Shown in pieces: positions 30,301-37,392 of a DNA stretch of 64,000 nt; position 1 is the stretch's first letter, and every line of letters starts with the position of its first letter. The notes under the pieces are model-generated. The model ran no database searches and had not been told where the DNA came from. It worked only from the letters and a program-made list of their open reading frames with translations. The position numbers and the translations under genes are program-made. This DNA is from Nostoc sp. UHCC 0302 (GTDB lineage: Bacteria; Cyanobacteriota; Cyanobacteriia; Cyanobacteriales; Nostocaceae), in assembly GCF_038096175.1 (NCBI RefSeq), contig NZ_CP151099.1:7728001-7792000 (forward strand), read 5' to 3'.

Positions 30301-32398
30301 CATCCGAGCTGAACGCAGCGAAACTAACTTTAAAATTAGTGCGATCACTGGGGCTAGTGAAGCTTTGTTTGCTTCCAATAAAGAATTTGATGCCCTTTTA
30401 GAAAGTTTACGGGCTTGGAGAAAACTTAAACAGACAGACAAAGTTCAACCACAAACCCGAATGCGAGTTGTCACAGCCCTGCAACAAGCTATTTATGGAG
30501 TTACCGAAGTAAATCGCCTGGAAGGACACACTGATATTGTTTGGGGTGTAACTTTCAGCCCTGATGGTAAGTTGTTAGCATCTGGTAGCCGAGATCAGAC
30601 AGTGAAACTTTGGCGTCCAAATGGCACTTTACTCCAAACCCTCAAAGGTCATACCGATGCCATTACCAGCGTGAATTTCAGTCCAGATGGCCAAAGCTTA
30701 GCTGCTGCCAGTCTTGATAAAACTGTGCAAATCTGGCACAAAAACCCAATAACAGGCGAATTTGACCCAAAACCATCTAAAACTCTGTTAGCAGGAGATT
30801 GGGTTTATAGTGTGAGTTTCAGTCCTGATGGAGAATTAGTAGCTACTGGCAGTAAGGATAAAACCATCAAAATTTGGCGCAACGACGGTAGCTTAGTCAA
30901 AATACTCAAGGGACATCAAGGATGGGTTAACTGGGTAAGCTTCAGTCCTGACAGCCAATACATCGCCTCAGCAAGCGAAGACAAGACAGTGAAAATCTGG
31001 CGACGAGACGGTAGCTTGGTTAAAACTTTGCAGGGGCATGAGCAGGGTGTGACTATGGTTACTTTCAGTCCTGATGGCAAGCTATTAGCTTCAACAGGTC
31101 AAGATAAAACAGTGAAACTGTGGCAACGAGAGCCTGATAGTAAAGATAATTGGGACTTTCATATTTATAAAACTTTACAACACCATACCAGCACAATTTG
31201 GAGTCTAAGTTTCAGTTCTGATGGTCAAAAGTTAGCTTCCGCCAGCGATGACAATACCATTGACATCTGGAGTAACACTGGCACATTACTCAAAACCTTA
31301 AAAGGACATAATGATGCTGTGACTAGTGTGGCTTTTAGTCCAGATAACAAATTGCTTGCTTCAGGAAGTTATGACAAAAGTGTCAAACTTTGGCGACTAG
31401 ATACACCAACTTTACCCGTTCTTAAAGGGCATCAGGATCGAGTTTTGAGCGTTGCTTGGAGTCCTGATGGTCAAATGTTAGCTTCTGGTAGTCGTGATCG
31501 CACGGTGAAGCTTTGGCAAAGAGAAACTAACCACGGCGAGGTTACAACTCGACTCTACAAAACTCTGGTCGGCCATACAGATAGAGTTCCTAGTGTCAGT
31601 TTTGATCCAAAAGGTGAAATGCTGGTCTCAGGAAGTTATGACAAAACTCTCAAACTTTGGCGGCGTGATGGCACTTTACTCAAAACTCTTCAAGGGCATA
31701 GCGATAGTGTAATGAGTGTGAGTTTCAGCCCAGATGGCCAGTTATTAGCATCAGCAAGTAAAGACAAGACAGTAAAACTTTGGAATCGTCAAGGCAAGTT
31801 ACTCAAAACCTTAATTGGCCATCAGGGTTGGGTGAATAGCGTGAATTTCAGCCCTGACGGTCAGGTTTTAGCTTCAGCTAGCGATGACAAAACTCTTAAA
31901 CTTTGGCGGCGGGATGGTACTTTAATCAAAACTTTTACGCCCCATGACAGCTGGGTGTTAGGTGTAAGCTTTAGTCCTACTGATAACTTGCTAGCTTCTG
32001 CTAGCTGGGACAATACAGTGAGGTTGTGGCAGCGGGACGGTAAGTTGTTCAAAACATTGTTAAAGGGATACAGCGATAGCGTTAATGCTGTTACTTTCAG
32101 TCCCAATGGTGAACTCCTCGCCGCTGCCAATTGGGACAGTACAGTTAAACTTTGGAGCCGTGATGGTGAATTGATTAAAATTCTTAACGGACATCGCGCC
32201 CCAGTTTTAAGTGTCAGCTTTAGTCCAGATGGTCAAACACTAGCATCAGCTAGTGATGACAACACGATTATTCTCTGGAATTTGCATCTCGATAACTTGC
32301 TCTTTCGTAGTTGTAACTGGGTGGGTGATTACCTTAAGTACAACCGCAATGTCGAAGAGCGCGATCGCTCTATTTGTGATGACATACCCTCCAAGTGA
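27326..32398 (+). CDS. STAND NTPase with degenerate N-terminal domain, TPR-like region, TM helix and 14 WD40 repeats
   Basis: 1690 aa, in order: (1) residues 1-200, an NTPase-like domain without a P-loop, ending in FPLVLWLQDEVASLLSRLAPDFKSW, shared with the 49989-51782 protein; (2) about 230-520, TPR-like helices, interrupted near 260-300 by a charged repeat-like insert; (3) an nSTAND1-type NTPase with Walker A GSSGVGKSS near 582-590 and Walker B IIVIIFDQFEEF near 665-676; (4) one hydrophobic helix near 962-981 (AGALLAVMGGTIAGLWWQA); (5) fourteen WD40 repeats from about 1063 to 1660, enough for two seven-bladed propellers. STAND proteins sense a trigger through their repeats and switch on by NTP-driven assembly. 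No catalytic effector domain is visible. Confidence 0.92.
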   Translation: MTIWQLTGEIATENQHALQRLIRAIALSQGQFSLILVRCNYGQLREQMLENIRSTTKDINLKGIVLDPSTKTLHSTIISELFLDNPVVITDSLPSAVMVLGLESIIHIEDLLTTINQARDIYATTFRFPLVLWLQDEVASLLSRLAPDFKSWAATTIKFEMAKVDLITLIRQEVESIFTKVLDVGAEKFLSNASLELDPKSQHRHEIESARNDLLRLYAVKLDPGLEASLEVVLGRDKYANDQINGALAHYQRSLALWQQNTRRVEWERRRMGEWEAEKVEEISEQLLLSLPPFVPSSSLLWQAIVLFHLGLCYRRMADLHQSGNNSYWQPALSWFKQCLEVLEEAQREDLVAKFILPVCEILQRLQAWKELKELAQKSLQLHKIYGTRTQVAQDYGFLGYVAASESNWIQAHELANTALSISEIATEVSLRDALRTRQQESWYLLLLARTQRHLGEWEEAINNLEWARIVCELQHEPSLYLEILEELRSLYFVERHDYIEAFNLKQEKIQIEHQYGFRAFIGASQLQPQRSRINPVLDSQKTPFITEETAQEISASGRRQDVNRLIERITRADYKLTVIHGSSGVGKSSVLKAGLVPALKTKVIGERIPIPIVLSVYTDWVGALGNSVNQALAHAEISISTEITPTVISENLRLLTERNHIIVIIFDQFEEFFFISKSPANKIKFYNFFTECLNIPFVKIILSLREDYLHYLLEFERLNRENNNKVYDLGVINKNVLDKDIRYYLGKFSSQDARSVIRSLTQRSHYELSKELINKLVQDLAGELDEVHPIELQIVGAQLQAENITTLEQYKLCGGSEKLVERWLEEVIKDCGQENEDLSWKLLFALTDEKGTRPLKTKTDLVAALETHNDDAISDFDPAWELILEILVGSGLVLQVREELGDRYQLVHDYLVEPIRQKNNYGMVAELEKVRIEKNKAEIAQKLSQEHLNLVLRRRLREARLAGALLAVMGGTIAGLWWQADLQKRAALRQTIRAERSETNFKISAITGASEALFASNKEFDALLESLRAWRKLKQTDKVQPQTRMRVVTALQQAIYGVTEVNRLEGHTDIVWGVTFSPDGKLLASGSRDQTVKLWRPNGTLLQTLKGHTDAITSVNFSPDGQSLAAASLDKTVQIWHKNPITGEFDPKPSKTLLAGDWVYSVSFSPDGELVATGSKDKTIKIWRNDGSLVKILKGHQGWVNWVSFSPDSQYIASASEDKTVKIWRRDGSLVKTLQGHEQGVTMVTFSPDGKLLASTGQDKTVKLWQREPDSKDNWDFHIYKTLQHHTSTIWSLSFSSDGQKLASASDDNTIDIWSNTGTLLKTLKGHNDAVTSVAFSPDNKLLASGSYDKSVKLWRLDTPTLPVLKGHQDRVLSVAWSPDGQMLASGSRDRTVKLWQRETNHGEVTTRLYKTLVGHTDRVPSVSFDPKGEMLVSGSYDKTLKLWRRDGTLLKTLQGHSDSVMSVSFSPDGQLLASASKDKTVKLWNRQGKLLKTLIGHQGWVNSVNFSPDGQVLASASDDKTLKLWRRDGTLIKTFTPHDSWVLGVSFSPTDNLLASASWDNTVRLWQRDGKLFKTLLKGYSDSVNAVTFSPNGELLAAANWDSTVKLWSRDGELIKILNGHRAPVLSVSFSPDGQTLASASDDNTIILWNLHLDNLLFRSCNWVGDYLKYNRNVEERDRSICDDIPSK

Positions 32399-32467
32399 AT
32401 CGCTGAAGCCTAAATGAACAAACGCCCTCAGAGTTTATGATCTCAAAACTCAAAAAAAGTTTTGAGC

Positions 32468-32818
32468 TTAAAAATCACAAGAGCGATCGCTAGTCAACAC
32501 CTCGTCGCTGTTTTCCTCAGTTGAGTCTTCTTGGAAATTCGCTAAAAAAGCTTGTATCCTCATGCGCTCAATATAAGGCCAGCCCCCCTCAGACTCAATA
32601 TCTTTGAGTAGTGAGTACAGTTGTCGGCGATTACTAGGCAAACTTTCTTGAAAAGCCCCATCCCGAATCTCTCGGTGTAACTTCTCTAACTGCCGTAGCA
32701 AACTCAAAATAGCTATAGTATCCCCCTGACAGCTTTTAGCTGCATCATGTACTACACTTGCGATCGCCTGGATTTGACAGGATAATTGCCCAGATTCAGA
32801 ACTTTTGTCGTTACTCAT
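32468..32818 (-). CDS. Conserved hypothetical small protein
   Basis: 116 aa from ATG 32818. It is helical and acidic: a first helix pair (IQAIASVVHDAAKSCQ, ILSLLRQLEKLHREIRDG), then RRQLYSLLKDIESEGGWPYI and RMRIQAFLANFQED, ending in an acidic tail. It resembles small cyanobacterial hypothetical proteins I have seen, but I cannot name the family. It is convergent with the WD40 gene (70 bp gap). No function assigned. Confidence 0.7.
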   Translation of the reverse strand: MSNDKSSESGQLSCQIQAIASVVHDAAKSCQGDTIAILSLLRQLEKLHREIRDGAFQESLPSNRRQLYSLLKDIESEGGWPYIERMRIQAFLANFQEDSTEENSDEVLTSDRSCDF

Positions 32819-33815
32819 GCCGTCCTTTCCGTGTAAATAAGGTCAACTTAAATTTACCGGAGATTGTAAATTTTCCTTGTTTAACAGTCTTTATTCTTCA
32901 ATTGTCACTCTACATCAACTGAAGAGGAAATGAAGCTTCTAGAGGGTTTTAGAGGGGTCTGGAGAGGTTTTTTTCGACTCCCAAGATAAAAACAACGGAA
33001 CGCAGAAAGTGTGGGTTGTGGGTGAGGCAGGAAAATCTTCACTTCTAACTCCTAATTGTTAACTCCTGCGATCGCTTCTAAAACAAAGCAGTAACCTCTA
33101 GTAAAGCCTCCGTGTGAGCTAGAAGGGATCAAGAGGTTATTGAGCAAGACTACAGTACTTTGATTTTGAGTTAAAAAAAATCGTATGATCTGGCTGATTT
33201 CCCAATCGAACAATGATCTGTATGTAATGGCAATACATACATAATACAGACCGGCTTGGGCGACGCCGCTTTTGCCACAGGCAAAAGTCAAGCGGGAAGC
33301 AAACTCCTTCTTCACGCTCTTTAAGGTAAACACTTATGCCGCTCTGTACTAGGGCAGACTCATTCATGCGCCAAACTCTAACTAATACTGGCAACAGTAA
33401 AACTGCTGGTTTTTACTTTCCTAGTGACACACATCCAAAAAAAATGGATGCGGTGTGTTGTTTGATCTGGAGTTTACACTCTAGGCTCAAGAACGCGGCA
33501 CCTTTAAGTACGTTTAGCAGAAAAAAGTTTGAGCAGCGGTGAGACAGCCCTGCTGAGAGACGTTTGAGTGGAGAAAGTCTCTACTCAAAACTTCGGGGAG
33601 AGTTTCCCTCCGGAGCTACTGCCGTTAGCGACGTAGGAGCATCACTCGTAAGGTTTTCCGTCTTCGCATAGCGTCTCCAAAGAAAATACCCCAAGAGCTT
33701 CCATCGAAGACACTCGTTGAGGTATAGACGTTCGGAGGGTAGCTTCTCGTGAGAGAATCAAAGTTTTGGTGCAGTTTTACAACTTAGATATTAATTTTTG
33801 AGATTGAGGTTGACC
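32819..33815. other. 1-kb intergenic region with dispersed repeats, upstream of psbO
   Basis: No gene is supported. A hairpin-forming repeat lies near 33262-33300 (CTTTTGCCACAGGCAAAAG) and a long composite repeat at about 33530-33765 (CGGGGAGAGTTTCCCTCCGG and CTTCTCGTGAGAGAA segments). Short frames at 33052-33333 and 33336-33542 overlap these repeats and are left out. The psbO promoter should be in the last 100-200 bp. Confidence 0.5.
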
Positions 33816-34649
33816 ATGAGGTATCGCGCTGTAATTGTTGCATTCTTGGCATTGTGCCTTGGGCTACTAACTGCTTGTAGTGATGCTCCTGCCACTAGTG
33901 GTAGAGATGTACTCACTTACGAACAAATTCGAGGCACTGGTTTGGCTAACAAATGCCCCCAACTGGCAGAAACCAGCCGTGGTTCCATTCCCATTGATTC
34001 TAGCCAGTCCTACGCCATCAAAGAACTTTGCTTAGAACCAACTAATTTCTTTATCAAAGAAGAACCTGCCAATAAACGGCAAGAAGCAGAATTTGTTGCT
34101 GGCAAATTATTGACTAGATACACTTCCACTATTGACCAAGTACAAGGCGACCTGAAAATCAATGAAGATAAAAGTCTGACCTTTGTGGAAACAGATGGTC
34201 TTGACTTCCAAGCTATCACTGTACAACTACCTGGTGGTGAGCGAGTACCTTTCCTCTTCACCATCAAGAACTTGGTTGCCCAAACTCAACCTGGTTTAAC
34301 TAGCATTAATACCTCGACTGACTTTGAAGGCGAGTTCAAAGTTCCTTCTTATCGTGGTGCTGCCTTCCTAGACCCTAAAGGTCGCGGTGTTGTTAGTGGC
34401 TATGATAATGCGGTGGCTCTCCCTGCCCAAGCAGATGATGAAGAACTTACCCGCACTAACGTCAAGCGTGCCGAAATTCTTAAAGGCAAGATTTCTCTGC
34501 AAGTAGCTAAGATAGATAACTCTAGTGGGGAAATTGCTGGTACTTTCGAGAGCGAACAACCATCTGACACCGATTTAGGTGCTGGTGAACCTAAAGAGGT
34601 CAAAATTCGCGGTCTATTCTATGCTCGCGTTGAACCATCTCGTGGCTAA
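33816..34649 (+). CDS. psbO: Photosystem II manganese-stabilising protein PsbO
   Basis: 277 aa from ATG 33816 (MRYRAVIVAF). The signal peptide ends in LLTAC, which looks like a lipobox, so the protein may be lipid-anchored in the thylakoid lumen. Family marks: LTYEQIRGTGLANKCPQL, the second cysteine in ELCLEPTNFF (disulfide partner), and GGERVPFLFTIKNLV, GEFKVPSYRGAAFLDPKGRG and the C-terminal GLFYARVEP. It stabilises the Mn4CaO5 cluster of the oxygen-evolving complex. Two hairpins downstream act as terminators. Confidence 0.97.
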   Translation: MRYRAVIVAFLALCLGLLTACSDAPATSGRDVLTYEQIRGTGLANKCPQLAETSRGSIPIDSSQSYAIKELCLEPTNFFIKEEPANKRQEAEFVAGKLLTRYTSTIDQVQGDLKINEDKSLTFVETDGLDFQAITVQLPGGERVPFLFTIKNLVAQTQPGLTSINTSTDFEGEFKVPSYRGAAFLDPKGRGVVSGYDNAVALPAQADDEELTRTNVKRAEILKGKISLQVAKIDNSSGEIAGTFESEQPSDTDLGAGEPKEVKIRGLFYARVEPSRG

Positions 34650-34729
34650 AGCTTCTTGATTACTCCAACTGGCGCTAAGAACTAAAATTCTGGAAAGCAT
34701 CAGGCTCTACTACAACAGTTAACTGCTTT

Positions 34730-34749
34730 GCCCCCATTTTTTAGGGGGC
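34730..34749 (+). terminator. Hairpin after psbO
   Basis: GCCCCC stem paired with GGGGGC around an AT-rich loop, 80 bp after the psbO stop, followed by GAGTAGCTTTTTTAC. Likely intrinsic terminator. Confidence 0.6.
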
Positions 34750-34800
34750 GAGTAGCTTTTTTACTCACTTAACTAACTAGTCATAGACCTAAGTGCAACA

Positions 34801-34823
34801 AAGGGCAAGCTGCCCTTTTTTTT
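34801..34823 (+). terminator. Second hairpin after psbO
   Basis: AAGGGCA-AGC-TGCCCTT stem-loop followed at once by a T run. A classic intrinsic terminator form, and a backup to the hairpin at 34730. Confidence 0.8.
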
Positions 34824-35249
34824 ATGGTTTTACGTAAAAATACATACTAATTTTTACATATTATTAGTAATTGCTCAATATTAGCTGAATCCCATTAGAT
34901 AAAATACGTAATTCTACTGCTAGTAAAATTTTTCCTCTTATATATAGACTCAAAATTATTCTCGTTTTATTTATATAATTTATCCTCATTAATATTTAAT
35001 TAAATTAAGTACAATCTCGGTTTGAGAATTACTCACTAATTTTATATTTTATTTCTATGTAGTTCTTTCTGAAGCGACAAGTCATTCTCAAGCTTAATAA
35101 CATAAAAAACAATTTCGCGATTTAAATTTTGCTCAATAGTCAATCTACTTATGGCAATTTATATAGAAAAAATCGATTGTACGCCATAGGTTTCTTTCTG
35201 AAATATAACGTGATGTCTGACTGTTTATTTACTTGATAAACGCAGTGCT
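34824..35249. other. AT-rich upstream region of sigF
   Basis: About 430 bp of AT-rich sequence with no ORF. It should carry the sigF promoter. Confidence 0.4.
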
Positions 35250-36026
35250 ATGTCTACTACAATTACCAATGAATTGAAGCATGAGATTTGGCAGTTATTG
35301 CGAGAATACCAAGATTCCCGCACAGAAGCTGTTCGTAATCAACTGGTAAACCTAAATTTTGGATTAGTGAGAAAAGAAGCTCATTACTGGCTAAATCAAT
35401 GCCATGAAAGCTACGATGATTTGCTTCAAGTCGGTTGTTTGGGCTTAATACGAGCTATTGAAAAATTTGAAATTTCCAAAGGACACGCCTTCAGTTCTTA
35501 TGCTATTCCTTATATTCGAGGTGAAATTCAACACTACCTTCGAGATAAAGGTGTCACAGTGCGAATTCCTCGGCGATGGTTAGCACTGCAACAGCAGGCA
35601 ATAGGAGTTACACGTTCTTTGCGGGAAAAGTACAATCGTCAACCAACCGACGTGGAATTAGCCGCAGCATTAGAAATTTCTCCTAACGAATGGCAAGAAA
35701 TTAAATTAGCATGGGTCAATCGCGCTCCTTTGAGCCTAGATGTACCAATACAGGACGGAGAAGAAGGAGCTACTTGTTTAGGAGAATTAGTTCCAGATCC
35801 TCACTATCGCAGCTTTCAATTAGCACAAGAAGACCAACTTCGCCTTCAACAAGGGCTAGTTCAGTTGGAACAACGCACCCGCGAAGTGTTGGAATGTGTT
35901 TTTTTACATGATTTAACACAAAAACAAGTGGCAGAACATCTGGGGATTAGTGTAGTAACAGTTTCCCGTAGAGTTAAAAAAGGCTTGGATTTGTTGAAAA
36001 ATATCATGTGTGTCGCAGATGATTAA
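35250..36026 (+). CDS. sigF: Group 3 sigma-70 factor (SigF type)
   Basis: 258 aa alternative sigma factor. Region 2: LNFGLVRKEAHYWLNQ, the core-binding YDDLLQVGCLGLIRAIEKFE and the -10 recognition segment AFSSYAIPYIRGEIQHYLRDK. Region 3: REKYNRQPTDVELAAALEI. Region 4 HTH: LTQKQVAEHLGISVVTVSRRVKKGL. Lack of region 1 and the short length fit group 3. In cyanobacteria SigF regulates pili, motility and surface genes. It follows psbO, a pairing I remember from Nostoc/Anabaena. The PilP-like gene downstream on the same strand (165 bp) would fit a pilus link, but that is inference. Confidence 0.9.
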   Translation: MSTTITNELKHEIWQLLREYQDSRTEAVRNQLVNLNFGLVRKEAHYWLNQCHESYDDLLQVGCLGLIRAIEKFEISKGHAFSSYAIPYIRGEIQHYLRDKGVTVRIPRRWLALQQQAIGVTRSLREKYNRQPTDVELAAALEISPNEWQEIKLAWVNRAPLSLDVPIQDGEEGATCLGELVPDPHYRSFQLAQEDQLRLQQGLVQLEQRTREVLECVFLHDLTQKQVAEHLGISVVTVSRRVKKGLDLLKNIMCVADD

Positions 36027-36191
36027 CTACCAAGCAACTGAAGCCGCAGTTATGCTTAACTGAGAGTGCTAAAAATAACCCTTGAAATGTATAAAATTTA
36101 AGTTATAAAGGGAACAGACTTCGCCTTTGATACAAATTTTAGGCAGGTTGATTTCCACAAGCACATTTTTCAATGCTTTTAAGAACGGCTC

Positions 36192-37013
36192 ATGGGCAGA
36201 AATTCAAAAATTGCAGTTGCAGCCATTTTAACTCTCGCGATCGCTGGATGTGCTTCTGAAGACACACCACAAGTGATTAATCCGACACCAATTCCTAAAA
36301 CGGCAGCAAAGTCGCCACCAGCGACTCAAACCTTTAAAAATCCAGTAGTGCCTGCCAAACAGATTCCCCAAGTTCCTGCTGCAAATGTTGGCTTGATTCA
36401 ATCCACTAATGCTACAGAACGGATAGTTGTGGTGCAAAAAGGGCGAACTGACCCGTTCGCACAACTCTTTGGACAAACGGTTGCTGTGACTCCTAACAAT
36501 ACAGGTGCAAGACCTGTTCCTGTGTTACCTCAGCTACCAACCGCATCGACAGCGGGGCTAAAAACGGCAATCAACAGCACATCTCAGAATCAACAAAAAA
36601 ATAAACCTGCTGCTGTACGGATAGCAAAAAAGCCGGGCTTACCTACAGTTCTACCTAAAGTTTTACCTCAAGTTCTCCCCAATCCTAGTTTGGTATCTGT
36701 ATTACCACCACCAGCACAACCTGAGTTAGCAAAGGCAGTTTTTGTGAGTGGTGTAGTTCTAATTGGTAGTGAACCCCAAGCAATTATCAAAGTACCAAAT
36801 GAGCCAACGAGTCGATATGTAGAAGCAGGACAGCGATTAGCAAATGGCGTTTTAGTTAAACGTATTGAAATGAATGAAGGCTATAATCCTACCGTGGTTC
36901 TGGAACAATATGGAATTGAAGTTGCTAAAACGGTAGGGGAAGCACCTGTCAACACAGCACCTTCAGCTTCAAATGCTAGCAATAACCCTATTTCTATGGT
37001 CACGCCACTCTAA
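36192..37013 (+). CDS. PilP/GspC-like lipoprotein
   Basis: 273 aa. A signal peptide ends in the lipobox LAIAGCAS (Cys about residue 20), so the mature protein is probably a lipoprotein. A long Pro/Ala/Thr-rich linker follows with KGRTDPFAQLFG near residue 83, a phrase typical of PilP-like proteins. The C-terminal beta domain reads FVSGVVLIGSEPQAIIKVP, then YVEAGQRLANGVLVKRIEM and VVLEQYGIEV, like the PilP/GspC homology region. A role in type IV pilus or secretion assembly is the best guess. A small gene and a large unknown gene follow on the same strand. Confidence 0.75.
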   Translation: MGRNSKIAVAAILTLAIAGCASEDTPQVINPTPIPKTAAKSPPATQTFKNPVVPAKQIPQVPAANVGLIQSTNATERIVVVQKGRTDPFAQLFGQTVAVTPNNTGARPVPVLPQLPTASTAGLKTAINSTSQNQQKNKPAAVRIAKKPGLPTVLPKVLPQVLPNPSLVSVLPPPAQPELAKAVFVSGVVLIGSEPQAIIKVPNEPTSRYVEAGQRLANGVLVKRIEMNEGYNPTVVLEQYGIEVAKTVGEAPVNTAPSASNASNNPISMVTPL

Positions 37014-37051
37014 AATTTTATAAGTGGTGGAAGTGGTAAAACTTGATCAAG

Positions 37052-37306
37052 ATGGAAACTAAGGAAAAAATTGAATTGGCTGGTTTGCCTTTAGCGGTCT
37101 ATCGAGAGATGGCCGCTCATTTACGTCAAGTGGAAGGGGTAGAAGTGGATTTGATTCCCCAGTCATCTCAGCAGTTTGATTACAGTCAAAGTCAAATTAG
37201 TGGCTTGTGGATATTATGGACAGCAAGCTCTGGTTCAGAAAGCCGGGAACGCGTTAGTGAAATTTTGGCTTACTATCAAAATTGCTATGGTGTTTCAAGT
37301 AAGTGA
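37052..37306 (+). CDS. Conserved hypothetical small protein
   Basis: 84 aa from ATG 37052 (METKEKIELAG); a TTG three codons upstream is less likely. It looks like one compact alpha/beta domain: LAVYREMAAHLRQVEGVEVDL, a Gln/Ser-rich turn, then SGLWILWTA and RERVSEILAYYQNCYG. Family not recognised. It lies 38 bp after the PilP-like gene and 86 bp before the large unknown gene, so the three probably form one operon. Confidence 0.75.
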   Translation: METKEKIELAGLPLAVYREMAAHLRQVEGVEVDLIPQSSQQFDYSQSQISGLWILWTASSGSESRERVSEILAYYQNCYGVSSK

Positions 37307-37392
37307 TGTAATTATAAATTGCTGGGTTAAACTTGCAAGCAAGCTAATGCAAAATATTACTCAGCGGCTCTTCGGTGTGGGCATCACATACA

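Noticed and set aside
33052-33542. Short frames upstream of psbO on both strands
   Set aside because: They overlap repeat blocks and have no protein-like features.
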